Below the pieces are notes generated by a model that searched no databases, was not told where the DNA came from, and was given only the letters and a program-made list of their open reading frames with translations. The position numbers and the translations under genes are program-made. From positions 62,001 to 126,000 of the forward strand of contig NZ_WIAD01000001.1 of the NCBI RefSeq assembly GCF_009618275.1: a stretch of 64,000 nucleotides of DNA, given 5' to 3'. This document shows positions 1 to 8,598 of the stretch, one piece after another. The DNA comes from Roseimaritima sediminicola (GTDB lineage: Bacteria > Planctomycetota > Planctomycetia > Pirellulales > Pirellulaceae). The number at the start of each line of letters is the position of its first letter. Positions within the stretch are counted from its first letter, which is position 1.

Positions 1-276
1 GCCCAGGTCAGCGCCGAACTGCAACAGGTCGATCGTGCCGAAGCGTACCTCAAGCAAGCCGTCGCCCAGCACCCCACCTCGGCCACGCCCTACGCCGCCC
101 TGGCCGAATTCTATTTGCAGATCGAACGAACGGCCGACGCTCGGTGGTATGCTGAAGAAGCCGTTCGGCGTGCTCCCTCGGCCGAAGGCTATCGGTTCCT
201 GGCTGGTACGTACCGCTTGTTGGGCGACCGAGCCGGCGAACAGCGGGCGTTGGACGCCGCCGAATCTTTGAAATAA
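1..276 (+). CDS. TPR-repeat protein, C-terminal fragment (cut by window start)
   Basis: The frame is open from the first base to a TAA at 274-276 and encodes the last 91 residues of a protein that begins outside the window. The visible part is alpha-helical with TPR-like spacing: an A-x-x-Y-L-x-x-A helix, then P-T-S-A-x-P-Y-x-x-L-A, then A-x-x-Y-x-E-E-A-V-x-x-A-P. This suggests two or three tetratricopeptide repeats, which mediate protein-protein contacts. Only 25 bp separate it from the following UnbV lipoprotein gene on the same strand, and another TPR gene follows that, so it is probably the first visible member of one operon. No catalytic domain is visible in the fragment. Confidence 0.75.
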   Translation, partial: AQVSAELQQVDRAEAYLKQAVAQHPTSATPYAALAEFYLQIERTADARWYAEEAVRRAPSAEGYRFLAGTYRLLGDRAGEQRALDAAESLK

Positions 277-301
277 CTGCCTTCGAGCCTCCCCGGCGCT
301 G

Positions 302-2242
302 ATGACCACGATTTTGCTGCGTAACAAGTTCGACCGCGTGACTCTCGCCGGCGCCGTGCTGGCCGGCGTCCTCCTGGGCGGTTGCTCGGAATCCCAACCC
401 ACCAGCCCGGATCCTTCGCCGGGGATCACGCCTTCCCCGGGGATCACGCCTTCGCCCGCTCCGGTCACTTCCACCGCTCCGGCCGCTTCCACCGCTCCGG
501 CCGCACCAGCCCTGGCGGGGAAAACCGCTTCGGTCGCGGCCTCTTCCTCCAACGTTCCCCCGGTGGCTGCGTCTCCGGACCAAACCGCGGACCTGCCCGA
601 GACCGCGATTCGGCTGACCGACGTCACGGCCGAGAGCGGAATCGATTTCGTGCACACCGAAGGCGCCGGCGGCGAAGCCTACATCGTCGAAGGCATGGCC
701 AGTGGGATCGTGACGTTCGACTACGACCAGGATGGCTTGATCGACATCTATTTCTTGAACGGTGCTCCGCTGGGTCCGGACGCGAAGCCCGCGGACAACC
801 CGCCGACCAATCGCCTGTATCGAAACCTGGGAAACTGGAAATTCGAGGATGTGACCGAACAGGCCGGCGTCGGCCACACGGGGTTCGCCCTGGGCGCTTC
901 GGTTGCCGACTACGACGGGGACGGCGACCTGGATCTGTACGTCAGCAACTTCGGCCCCAACGTCCTGTACCGCAACGACGGCAACGGCCGCTTTACCGAT
1001 GTCACCGACGCGGCGGGCGTCGCCGGCATCCCCCTGGGCGAAGAACAGTCCGCCCATGGACGGGTCGGTGCCGGCGTCAGCTTCTTCGACAAGGACAACG
1101 ATGGCGACCTGGACATGTACGTCGCCAAGTACGTGGATTTCACCTATGAGAATTTTGTCCCTGTCGAGATCCGCGGACATCGTTTTCAAGCCGGGCCACA
1201 GTACTACGACGCCATTCCCGACATTCTTTATCAAAACGAAGGCGACGGCACGTTCACCGACGTGACGGCGTCATCGGGGATCGGGCAAGTCTCGGGCCCC
1301 GGCATGGCCACACTGGCTTGGGACTTCGACGGCGACGGCGATCAAGACATCTTTGTCTGCAACGACGGCGAGCCGAATTATTTGTTCGTCAACGACGGGA
1401 CGGGAACGTTTACCGAACAAGCCGTGCTGGCCGGACTGGCCTATGACTTCAACGGCAAGGCCAACGCCAGCATGGGCGTGGATCTGGCCGATTACGACGG
1501 CGACGGCCTGCTGGACCTGTTCGTCACCGATTACCAGGCGGAACTGCCGGTGCTGTATCGCAACCTGGGTGACGGACTGTATGAAGACCGAACCACGTCC
1601 GCTCGCATCGACAATGCGCTCTTCGCCCATGTGCACTGGGGTACCGCCTTTGTCGACTTCGACAACGACGCCGATCAGGACATCTTCATCGCCTGCGGAC
1701 ATTTTGATCCCATCGAATTGATCGATGACCGCACGGCCAAGAAAGTTCGCAACTACGTGCTCGAGAACCAGGGTGGTGGCCGCTTTCTCGACGTGGCGCT
1801 GGCCGCCTTTACCCGGCCGCCGGTCGTGGCCAGCAGTCGCGGTGCGGCGCTGGATGATTTGGACAACGACGGCGACGTCGACGTGGTGGTTTTGAATTCG
1901 GCGGACGTCCCGACCCTGCTGCGCAACGACTCCGACACCGACCATCACTGGCTGCAGATCCGCCTCGAGACCGACGGACCGAACCGGTTTGCGGTGGGTG
2001 CACGCGTATCGCTGCACAGCCCGGCCGGCACCCAAACGGCCGTGGTGCTCAGCGGACGTGGCTACCAGAGTTATTTTGGCTCGCGGTTGTACTTTGGACT
2101 CGGCCCCCACTCGGACCCGCCTTCGGTAACGGTTCATTGGCCGGACGGAACGAAGGAGGATTTTCAGATCGATCAGGTCGATCGCTTGGTGGTCCTCAAG
2201 CAAGGAAACACGCGTAACGTCCCAACGGCTCATAGGGATTGA
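302..2242 (+). CDS. CRTAC1-type FG-GAP/VCBS repeat lipoprotein with C-terminal ASPIC/UnbV domain
   Basis: The 646-residue protein starts at ATG 302 with a lipoprotein signal peptide; the lipobox L-L-G-G-C puts the lipidated cysteine at about residue 28, so it is probably anchored in a membrane facing the periplasm. A low-complexity Pro/Ser/Thr/Ala linker with duplicated P-S-P-G-I-T units covers about residues 36-95. Then come many FG-GAP/VCBS repeats carrying calcium-binding D-x-D-x-D-G loops (for example DYDQDGLIDIYFLNG) in an expected beta-propeller. The last 100 or so residues (G-A-R-V-S, V-L-S-G-R-G-Y-Q-S, F-G-L-G, V-x-W-P-D-G) form the ASPIC/UnbV domain. The family is abundant in planctomycetes and its substrate is unknown. 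A paralogue lies two genes downstream. The stop overlaps the start of the next TPR gene, indicating translational coupling. Confidence 0.9.
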   Translation: MTTILLRNKFDRVTLAGAVLAGVLLGGCSESQPTSPDPSPGITPSPGITPSPAPVTSTAPAASTAPAAPALAGKTASVAASSSNVPPVAASPDQTADLPETAIRLTDVTAESGIDFVHTEGAGGEAYIVEGMASGIVTFDYDQDGLIDIYFLNGAPLGPDAKPADNPPTNRLYRNLGNWKFEDVTEQAGVGHTGFALGASVADYDGDGDLDLYVSNFGPNVLYRNDGNGRFTDVTDAAGVAGIPLGEEQSAHGRVGAGVSFFDKDNDGDLDMYVAKYVDFTYENFVPVEIRGHRFQAGPQYYDAIPDILYQNEGDGTFTDVTASSGIGQVSGPGMATLAWDFDGDGDQDIFVCNDGEPNYLFVNDGTGTFTEQAVLAGLAYDFNGKANASMGVDLADYDGDGLLDLFVTDYQAELPVLYRNLGDGLYEDRTTSARIDNALFAHVHWGTAFVDFDNDADQDIFIACGHFDPIELIDDRTAKKVRNYVLENQGGGRFLDVALAAFTRPPVVASSRGAALDDLDNDGDVDVVVLNSADVPTLLRNDSDTDHHWLQIRLETDGPNRFAVGARVSLHSPAGTQTAVVLSGRGYQSYFGSRLYFGLGPHSDPPSVTVHWPDGTKEDFQIDQVDRLVVLKQGNTRNVPTAHRD

Positions 2243-3678
2243 TCACGTTGCCAGCTCGAAAACCCACCCCCTCTTCCTCGCACAGCGACCAGCGACGCGG
2301 ACGACGACCGCGCGGGGCGGCCCACCGCGCGGATGTCCCGGTCGCCACCGCCCCTTCGATCCGCTGGCGGCCCGTTGCCGCATTGGTCGCCGCCGTGATG
2401 GGCGGCCTGTTGGTGTTGGTCTATGTCGCCGGTTGGTGGCCACCACCGGAGGAATCGATCCGGCCGGTCCCCCCCGGTCCCGCGGAGGCGGCGATCCAAC
2501 CGCCACGCCTAGCGGAGCTGCCGCTAGAGGCCGAGTACCCGGATGTGGAAACGCTGCAGGCGGAAATCGAACAGATCAGCCAGGACCTGCGAACGCGGTT
2601 TCCCGATTCGGGCAACGCCTACCACATCGCCGCCAGTCAGGCGACCCAGCGTCGGCAATTCGACGACGCCGCTCGCTGGTGGGCTCGTGCCATCGAGCTG
2701 GCGCCCCAGTTTGTTGTCCCGCGGACGGGCTTTGCGAGTGTCCAGATCGAACAGGGCAATGCTCGGGCCGCAATCACGACGTTGCAGCAAGCCCTCGACG
2801 ACGACCTGCACACCGCGATGGTGTATGTCCTGCTGGCATCGGCCTACCAAGAAACCGGCGATCTGGAGCGGGCGTTGGAAGTCGCGAACCAAGGGCTGAG
2901 CCGTTACCCGGAGGACGCCGAGATCTTGCACCAGCGTGGTCAGGTCTACCTGCAGTTGCATTCACTGGCCGAAGCCCGAGCGGACCTCGAGCAAGTCGTA
3001 GCAGATCGGCCCGAGGTCGCCGCCGTCCATTCCACCCTTGCGACCATCCTGGCCCGACTGGGCGAAGTGGAGCTGGCCGCCGAACACCGCGAGAAACAGG
3101 AAGCACTGAAGCAGTCGGATCCGCTGGCCGGGCACGAGTTCGACGAGATCTACCGAGCGGCCCTGCAGCGAATCGTCGTCAACACGTTGGTCGACGCGGC
3201 CGGCGAGTACCTCAGCCAGGGCGACGCCGCCGCGGCCGAACGATCGCTGCTGCGGGTTCTGGAGCTGCATCCACAAAATGCCGCCGCGTGCAAATTGCTG
3301 GTGACGATCTATCGTCAGCAACAACGCCCGCAGGACGCCTTTCTGGTCCAGCATCGCCTGGTCCAGATCGACCCCACGGCCAACCACTGGATTAACCTGG
3401 CTTCACTGGCGGTGCCTCTAGAGGCCTATCGCGAAGCCGAAGCGGCGCTCGAGCAAGCCCTGCAGCTGGACCCGCGGTCGGTGCTGGCCCACCGGGCGCT
3501 AGCGATGCTGGACGTGCAAACCGGGCGCTGGCAAGACGCACGCCGACATGCGGAGCTGGCCTGTGAATACGGCGACGCCGCACAGGACTATCAATTACTC
3601 GGACGGATTTGCCTGAGACTGAATGATGAAGCCGGATACCAACAGGCCCTCGAGCGAGCCGGCGCGGCGACCCGATAG
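2239..3678 (+). CDS. membrane-anchored TPR-repeat protein
   Basis: This 479-residue protein has a basic, Arg-rich N-terminus, a single transmembrane helix at about residues 45-65 (V-A-A-L-V-A-A-V-M-G-G-L-L-V-L-V-Y), a Pro-rich spacer, and then tandem tetratricopeptide repeats to the C-terminus (repeated A-x-x-x-L-x-x-A-L-x-x-x-P units). The first possible start is TTG 2239, overlapping the upstream TGA; a second TTG lies three codons later, so the exact start is uncertain. It sits between two UnbV/FG-GAP lipoprotein genes and overlaps both, which argues for co-expression and perhaps a scaffold role for the two propeller proteins. That role is inference; the sequence shows only the TPR architecture and the operon. 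Confidence 0.82.
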   Translation: MITLPARKPTPSSSHSDQRRGRRPRGAAHRADVPVATAPSIRWRPVAALVAAVMGGLLVLVYVAGWWPPPEESIRPVPPGPAEAAIQPPRLAELPLEAEYPDVETLQAEIEQISQDLRTRFPDSGNAYHIAASQATQRRQFDDAARWWARAIELAPQFVVPRTGFASVQIEQGNARAAITTLQQALDDDLHTAMVYVLLASAYQETGDLERALEVANQGLSRYPEDAEILHQRGQVYLQLHSLAEARADLEQVVADRPEVAAVHSTLATILARLGEVELAAEHREKQEALKQSDPLAGHEFDEIYRAALQRIVVNTLVDAAGEYLSQGDAAAAERSLLRVLELHPQNAAACKLLVTIYRQQQRPQDAFLVQHRLVQIDPTANHWINLASLAVPLEAYREAEAALEQALQLDPRSVLAHRALAMLDVQTGRWQDARRHAELACEYGDAAQDYQLLGRICLRLNDEAGYQQALERAGAATR

Positions 3679-5527
3679 GCTCCGCAGAGGCGCCCTGCAC
3701 CTCATCCTCATCACCGGCTCGCTGGCCACCGGCCTGCTCGTGCCAGCCGGCTGCGACCGCAGTCCACCCGCGGTGCAGGTTGCGCCCGAGTCGGAGTCGA
3801 AGTCGAAGTCGGAGTCGGCGTCGGCGTCTTTGGTGGAAAACGCTCCTCCCACCCCGTCGCAGACGCCCGGTGATTCGGCGGCGGCCCGCGACTCGCTGCG
3901 CTCGCCGGTGCCTGCGCTGACCGATCCGAATCGAATTCGTTTTTCCGATGCGCTGCCCGGCAGCGGTATCGATTTTGTTCATACCGATGGGAACAGTCCG
4001 CGGCAGTACATCTTTCAAACCGTGGTCGCAGGGCTTGCGGTGTTCGATTACGACCAGGATGGCCTGCCCGACATCTACCTGCTCAACGGAGCCGCCGTGC
4101 CGGACAGCAACCTCACGACGACTCCGACCAACAGGCTGTACCGCAACCTGGGTGACTGGACGTTTCGCGACGTGACCGAAGCGGCCGGAGTCGGCGATAC
4201 CGGTTACGGCCTGGGCGTCGCCGCGGCGGACTACGACAACGATGGTGACCAAGACCTGTATGTCAACAACTTTGGGCGCAACATCCTGTATCGCAACAAC
4301 GGTGACGGCACCTTTACCGACGTGACGGAGCAAGCGGGAGTCGGCGGCGACGAGGTTGGTGCGGGCGTGGTCTGGGCCGACGTCGACGGCGATGGTGACG
4401 TCGATCTGTATGTCGGCAATTACGTCGATTTCTCCTACGATAATTACCGCAGCCGCAAGAGCGGCCAATACGAATACGCCGCCGCACCACAGGACTACGA
4501 CGCCCTTTCCGATCGCCTGTATCGCAACGACGGCGACGGCCGTTTTACCGACATCAGCGTCGAGAGCGGCCTGAGCGAAATCGAGATGCCGTCGATGGGC
4601 GTGATCGCACTGGACTACGATCGGGACGGCGACGCCGACATCGCGGTGGCCTGCGACAACGCCCCGAACCGTCTGCTGCGAAACGACGGCAGTGGCCGCT
4701 TTGAAGACGTGGGCGTGCTGAGCGGTATCGCCCATGATTTGCGGGGCAACAACAACGGCAGTATGGGCATCGATGCCGGCGATTACGACAACGACGGCCG
4801 CTTGGACTTGTTTGTGACGAATTACCAGGGCGAGTTGTCGGTGCTGTACCGCAATGTGCCGGGCGGTTTCTTCAGCGACGTTTCGCGGTTTTCGCAAGCC
4901 GGCACGGCGTCGATGCCGCACGTCAAATGGGGCACCGGATTCGTCGACTTCGATTTGGACGGACACCGCGACCTGTTCATCGCCTGCGGGCATTTCATCG
5001 AACACATCCAGCATCTGGACGACCGCACCTCGGTACGTGTGCCCAACTTCGTCATGCAGAACATGGGCAACGGAAAGTTTCGCGATGTTTCGGCCGCCGC
5101 CGGCCCGCCGCTTGAGGAAGCTTTGTCGACCAAAGGAGCCGCCTTTGACGACCTGGACGGAGACGGCGACGTCGACGTCGTGCTGCTGAACGCCAACGCG
5201 GAAGCCTCGCTGCTACGAAACGATACGTCCAACGACAACAAATGGTTGCACCTGAGCTTGATAGGAAGGAACGTGAACCGCGACGGCTTGGGCGCCCGCG
5301 TCACGGTGTTCGGTGGAGGCAGCTCGCAGACGGCCGAGGTGCACGCCGGTCGCGGCTACCAATCGGACTTTGGCAGGACGCTGCATTTTGGATTGCCCGA
5401 GGGAGAATCGTTCGAGCGGATCGAAGTCCAGTGGCTCGGCGGGGAGCACAACGAGTATCCGCTTTCGGGCAACCACAACCGCTGGCGTCTGTACGAAGGC
5501 GGAAGCGCCGAGCCGGTTCGGCGCTAG
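3623..5527 (+). CDS. second FG-GAP/ASPIC-UnbV repeat lipoprotein
   Basis: This 634-residue paralogue of the protein at 302-2242 starts inside the preceding TPR gene (56-bp overlap). After a basic N-terminus, a hydrophobic stretch ends in the lipobox V-P-A-G-C, with cysteine at about residue 44. A Ser/Glu/Lys low-complexity linker encoded by GAGTCG/AAGTCG hexamers follows at about residues 52-67. The core is a series of FG-GAP repeats with D-x-D-x-D-G calcium-binding loops (DYDNDGDQDLYV, DVDGDGDVDLYV), and the C-terminal region (G-A-R-V-T-V, H-A-G-R-G-Y-Q-S-D-F-G, F-G-L-P) is the ASPIC/UnbV domain. It is expected to be exported and lipid-anchored. The stop TAG lies within a GCTAGC motif typical of the intergenic repeats that follow. 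Confidence 0.9.
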   Translation: MMKPDTNRPSSEPARRPDRLRRGALHLILITGSLATGLLVPAGCDRSPPAVQVAPESESKSKSESASASLVENAPPTPSQTPGDSAAARDSLRSPVPALTDPNRIRFSDALPGSGIDFVHTDGNSPRQYIFQTVVAGLAVFDYDQDGLPDIYLLNGAAVPDSNLTTTPTNRLYRNLGDWTFRDVTEAAGVGDTGYGLGVAAADYDNDGDQDLYVNNFGRNILYRNNGDGTFTDVTEQAGVGGDEVGAGVVWADVDGDGDVDLYVGNYVDFSYDNYRSRKSGQYEYAAAPQDYDALSDRLYRNDGDGRFTDISVESGLSEIEMPSMGVIALDYDRDGDADIAVACDNAPNRLLRNDGSGRFEDVGVLSGIAHDLRGNNNGSMGIDAGDYDNDGRLDLFVTNYQGELSVLYRNVPGGFFSDVSRFSQAGTASMPHVKWGTGFVDFDLDGHRDLFIACGHFIEHIQHLDDRTSVRVPNFVMQNMGNGKFRDVSAAAGPPLEEALSTKGAAFDDLDGDGDVDVVLLNANAEASLLRNDTSNDNKWLHLSLIGRNVNRDGLGARVTVFGGGSSQTAEVHAGRGYQSDFGRTLHFGLPEGESFERIEVQWLGGEHNEYPLSGNHNRWRLYEGGSAEPVRR

Positions 5528-5556
5528 CGGTGGTTACCGCCTCCCACCTCCCATCA

Positions 5557-5658
5557 GCCGTTTAGGCGCTAGCCTACGGTTCTCGCGTGAGCCGTTTAGG
5601 CGATAGCCTACGGTTCTCGCGTGAGCCGTTTAGGCGATAGCCTCGGTTCTCTGCCGCG
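5557..5658 (+). repeat. 34-bp tandem repeat (GCCGTTTAGGCGCTAGCC family)
   Basis: Three head-to-tail units start at 5557, 5591 and 5625 (period 34; the third is truncated). Each begins GCCGTTTAGGCG and contains GCTAGCC or GATAGCC followed by a CGGTTCTC segment. Reverse-oriented relatives lie at 5826-5850 and 5860-5884, just beyond the stop of the convergent hydrolase gene, and another array of the same family is at 53932-54048. It is a dispersed REP-like family placed between convergent genes. Confidence 0.85.
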
Positions 5659-5685
5659 CGCTGGGAACTCCCCCCCCCTTTTTCT

Positions 5686-5741
5686 CCCCTCTCCCCCGCG
5701 GCGCCGCGAGCGTCAGCGAGTGAAGCCGTGGGGGAGAGGGG
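5686..5741. repeat. C/G-rich inverted repeat, possible hairpin
   Basis: The arms CCCCTCTCCCCC (5686-5697) and GGGGGAGAGGGG (5730-5741) are perfectly complementary over 12 bp and enclose a 32-bp GC-rich segment that is itself partly palindromic. The same arms, extended to 20 bp, recur at 10210-10265. The hairpin sits between convergent genes and could stop transcription, but no U-tract follows. Confidence 0.7.
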
Positions 5742-5881
5742 CCGGGGGTGAGGGGGGAACTAGCGCATCATTACACCGGAGCATGTCGGTTCGGTGTTCG
5801 ATGCCGCCACCATCTGCGCTGCAAGGCCCGAGGCTAGCGCCTGCGGCTCAGTATTTGGTCGGCGCTAGCCGCCCAAACGGC

Positions 5882-7021
5882 TCAATCCGCGACGTGCTTT
5901 TCCAAGAAACTTAGTGTTTTGTTATTCGACCAGGCATGGCCGCCTTCGAAGAAATCGGCTTCGATCCGTTCCGGGTGTCCCAACAGCGTGTACATCTTCT
6001 TGAGTTGTTCATAGCCCTGGCGAGCGCCATCGATCGGAAAAATCCGATCGTCGACGCCGTTGATCAACAGGACCGGCCGCGGTGCGTACAGCCCTACCAC
6101 GTCGGCCATCTCGGCGTACTGCATCACACCCGGCAGGCAGTTGCAGATGCAGTGACGAATCGGATAGATGGACTGACGATACGTCGAAAACGCGCCGGCG
6201 ATCATGGCAAACCGCACGCGCTCGTCCAGGATCGGCAGGTACATCGCCAGCGTGCCGCCGCCGGAGAGTCCCGCCACGCCAATCTTCTCACCCTGCACCT
6301 CACCGGTGCGCGACTGCAGGAAGTCGATCACGCGCATCGCATCCCAACACCGCAGTCCTTGTGGGGTCATCCCCAGCAGCAGCGAATCCATCGTGACGTG
6401 GGTACAGCTGCGGGGTAGGTGTTTGATGCCGGAATCCTGATGCCCCGCCGTCTCGTTCCAGCCGCGGACGTTGATCGCGGCGGTAACGTAACCTTGGCGA
6501 GCCAGGTAAACGGCGTAATCCAGTTCCGATTCTTCGATACGTTTACGTTCTGCATCGGTTTCCGCATGTCCGATGTAGGGCCAGATTCCGCTGTGACCAT
6601 GCAGGCAGACGATCGCCGGCCGCGGTCGCTCTAGGTCGTGAGGCACAAAGTAGTAGACCGGCGCCCAGTAGGCGGCTTCGGTTTGCACGTAGATCTTGTG
6701 GCGCGTGAACGAATCAAAACGCTCCTTCTCGACCCATTTGACCTGTTGCGGCACACGCTCGGGCATGCGGCCCAGCAACTCTTTCATCACGCCTTCGAGT
6801 CTCTGTTGCCACTGACGGTGCTCGGCCAAGTTCGTTGCGTTCCAGGCGTGCGACGGTTCGACCGATTCGACCAGCTGCTGGAAACTGGACTCGACTTTGT
6901 GGGGAACATCCGGCCCATCGGGTTCGTCGGCAAAGCTCGCCGATACGCAGGTCATCAGAGCGACAAGCATGGTTTGGCGGACCAGGGGGAGGAGCAAACG
7001 ACTGGAAAGACGGGACGGCAT
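5882..7021 (-). CDS. secreted alpha/beta hydrolase (acetyl-xylan esterase/dienelactone-hydrolase-like)
   Basis: The frame is open further upstream, but the ATG at 7021 is preferred because it begins a clear Sec signal peptide (basic residues, then L-L-L-P-L-V and M-L-V-A-L-M-T-C-V-S-A-S-F-A) and gives a 379-residue protein. The mature part has the alpha/beta hydrolase fold: strand H-G-H-S-G-I-W near the oxyanion hole, nucleophile elbow G-L-S-G-G-G (Ser in the fifth strand region), a late acidic segment N-G-V-D-D-R-I-F-P, and a terminal G-G-H-A-W with the likely catalytic His. It resembles the large planctomycete families of periplasmic esterases used on decorated polysaccharides; the substrate is not predictable. 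It is transcribed divergently from the gene at 7425. Confidence 0.85.
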   Translation of the reverse strand: MPSRLSSRLLLPLVRQTMLVALMTCVSASFADEPDGPDVPHKVESSFQQLVESVEPSHAWNATNLAEHRQWQQRLEGVMKELLGRMPERVPQQVKWVEKERFDSFTRHKIYVQTEAAYWAPVYYFVPHDLERPRPAIVCLHGHSGIWPYIGHAETDAERKRIEESELDYAVYLARQGYVTAAINVRGWNETAGHQDSGIKHLPRSCTHVTMDSLLLGMTPQGLRCWDAMRVIDFLQSRTGEVQGEKIGVAGLSGGGTLAMYLPILDERVRFAMIAGAFSTYRQSIYPIRHCICNCLPGVMQYAEMADVVGLYAPRPVLLINGVDDRIFPIDGARQGYEQLKKMYTLLGHPERIEADFFEGGHAWSNNKTLSFLEKHVAD

Positions 7022-7424
7022 GCTGGATTCCTTGGCGGTGGGTGAGAGGGTTCGGTTCGAAAAGCCCCATCGTATCCGCTGGAACTTGGGGTTGCCGGCC
7101 ATCCGCTGCGGAAACGGCCGCGGCTTTGCGATGCCATTGGTGCAAACACGTTCATCTCGCCGGCTTTGGTGCCACCGGCGAGTCTCCCGGCGAAGAATTC
7201 GGCCATTTGCCGCCCATCGGCCCGGTGCGGATTGCGAACTGGCACGCCGATTGCCCCTACGACCCCTTCCAGCGGAACGTCTCCGACCAAGCGATGCGCC
7301 GCCCGTCACGTCTTCATGTTGTGTTGTGGATCCCTTCACCGGCCCGAGTTCTCGGGACGTGGCAAATTCTGACACCGAGACTCGGTCCGAAAGCAAGTTC
7401 TATGGCGTTAACGGGTACTCAATC
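7022..7424. other. intergenic region between divergent genes
   Basis: This 403-bp stretch separates the divergent start codons of the esterase (7021, minus) and the glycine-zipper protein (7425, plus). It must hold both promoters, but I see no convincing -35/-10 pair, no hairpin and no repeat. Open frames running through it lack family similarity or initiation signals. Confidence 0.5.
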
Positions 7425-7919
7425 ATGACTGCACTGAAGCAATGCATCGTCGCCGAATACACCTCGATGGAGGAAGCGGACGTGGCCTTACAGGTTCTGG
7501 AGACCGCGAATTTTTCGACCGAGAACGTGTCGATTGTTCACGGTTCCGCTGAACAACACGCGGCGAATGTTCCCCAGCTGGAAGATCAGGCCAGTGGCAA
7601 ACCGCAGGCGGACAGCAGTGCCGGAATGGGCGGTGTGGCCGGCGGCACCCTCGGGGCCGCATTGGGCGCGGCCACGTTGATCGGACCATTCATGGTGGTC
7701 GGACCCTTGATCGGAGCGGCCGCCGGGGCGGGCGCCGCAGGCTTGCTCGGCGCGACCCGCCAGTGGGGCGTCGGAACCGACGACAGCCGCAGTTTCGAAC
7801 AGCGCGTGCGAGACGGCAGCGTACTGATCATCGTGGTCGACCGCACGCGTCGCTTGAACGAAGCCGAACGACTGCTGAAAACCACCAAGTTCCACACCGT
7901 GCAGCGCTACGGCGAGTGA
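7425..7919 (+). CDS. GSP17M/YflT-like stress protein with glycine-zipper membrane segment
   Basis: ATG 7425 gives 164 residues. The first 40 residues (M-T-A-L-K-Q-C-I-V-A-E-Y, E-E-A-D-V-A-L-Q-V-L, V-S-I-V-H) and the last 45 (S-V-L-I-I-V-V-D, A-E-R-L-L) resemble the two halves of an alpha/beta general-stress-protein 17M-like domain. Between them, at about residues 68-112, lies a Gly/Ala-rich hydrophobic hairpin (G-G-V-A-G-G-T-L-G-A-A-L-G-A-A repeats) with the look of a glycine zipper. Proteins of this pattern are often stress-induced and membrane-associated, but the biochemical role is unknown. The gene stands alone between a divergent esterase and a small secreted protein 57 bp downstream. 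Confidence 0.65.
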   Translation: MTALKQCIVAEYTSMEEADVALQVLETANFSTENVSIVHGSAEQHAANVPQLEDQASGKPQADSSAGMGGVAGGTLGAALGAATLIGPFMVVGPLIGAAAGAGAAGLLGATRQWGVGTDDSRSFEQRVRDGSVLIIVVDRTRRLNEAERLLKTTKFHTVQRYGE

Positions 7920-7976
7920 TAGGCCACGCGCACACACCGTTTCTGTTTCTCACCACCACCACCAAAGGATGTTCCC

Positions 7977-8459
7977 ATGCGTACGTTTGCTTCACTATCT
8001 CTGATGGCTCTGATGGCTCTGCTGGTCTGCGGCGTCGCCGTAGCCGAACAACCTTCGCCCACGCCCGACGCAAAGACACAGAAAGTTCTCAAACAGCTGA
8101 TGGGCCGCTGGGAAATCGAAGAAGGTGTCAATCAGGGTCGCGAGCTTTCCGAGGACGATCTGGAAGGGACCGTTGTGATCGTCGACAAACAGTACATCCG
8201 CACGATCGATCGCGATCAAAAGGAACGCTATAAGGCGATCTACAAAATCGACGCCAGCAAGGATCCGATCCAGATCAATATGACGTCGGCCATGAAAGGT
8301 GTTCCGCCCGCACAATCGCTGGGAATCCTGGAATTGGAAGACGATGGCGAGGAATGGGAATTGTGTTATGCACTGCCCGGAAACCCTCGTCCCAAAGATT
8401 TTGAATCCGAAGAGGGCAGCAAGGTGATGCTGTTCGAAATGGAAAAAGAGGACGACTGA
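7977..8459 (+). CDS. small secreted TIGR03067-family protein
   Basis: ATG 7977 is preceded by AAAGGATG, a good ribosome-binding site. The 160-residue product has a signal peptide ending near A-V-A-E-Q (about residue 23). The mature domain contains L-x-G-R-W-E-I-E-E-G-V-N-Q-G, then an I-V-D-K-Q-Y-I-R-T strand, Y-K-A-I-Y-K-I-D-A-S-K-D-P, I-D/N and G-I-L-E-L. This is the pattern of the TIGR03067 domain, a family greatly expanded in planctomycetes and acidobacteria, with a lipocalin-like beta fold predicted but no known ligand. The C-terminus is very acidic. A palindromic repeat follows immediately and may serve as its 3' end. Confidence 0.75.
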   Translation: MRTFASLSLMALMALLVCGVAVAEQPSPTPDAKTQKVLKQLMGRWEIEEGVNQGRELSEDDLEGTVVIVDKQYIRTIDRDQKERYKAIYKIDASKDPIQINMTSAMKGVPPAQSLGILELEDDGEEWELCYALPGNPRPKDFESEEGSKVMLFEMEKEDD

Positions 8460-8465
8460 GCGGCA

Positions 8466-8512
8466 TCACCCTCCCCCTGGGAGGGTCGGTCTCTCAGGAC
8501 CGGGGAGGGTCT
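8466..8512. repeat. CTCCC..GGGAG palindromic repeat (class 1)
   Basis: An ACCCTCCCC..GGGAGGGT hairpin is followed by a second short palindrome, TCTCTCAGGACCGGGGAGGG. The same two-part module appears at 35184-35227, 37981-38085 (two opposite copies), inside the MITE-like element at 22220-22337 and inside the one at 53568-53741. It lies seven bases after the stop of the TIGR03067 gene. Confidence 0.8.
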
Positions 8513-8598
8513 CAGCGTTACTGGGAGGTGTAGACACCGTCTGAAAAGGATACGATTGAGCGACCGGCCGCGACACCGTCGTCTCTGCGGCCCTTCCA

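Noticed and set aside
50-1234. 394-codon minus-strand frame opposite the first UnbV gene
   Set aside because: It spans the gap and the start of the real lipoprotein gene, has no start signal and no family features.
7022-7424. N-terminal extension of the stress-type protein into the upstream gap (frame open from 6897)
   Set aside because: The upstream part overlaps the divergent esterase start, is Arg-rich and resembles no protein; ATG 7425 gives the conserved domain start.
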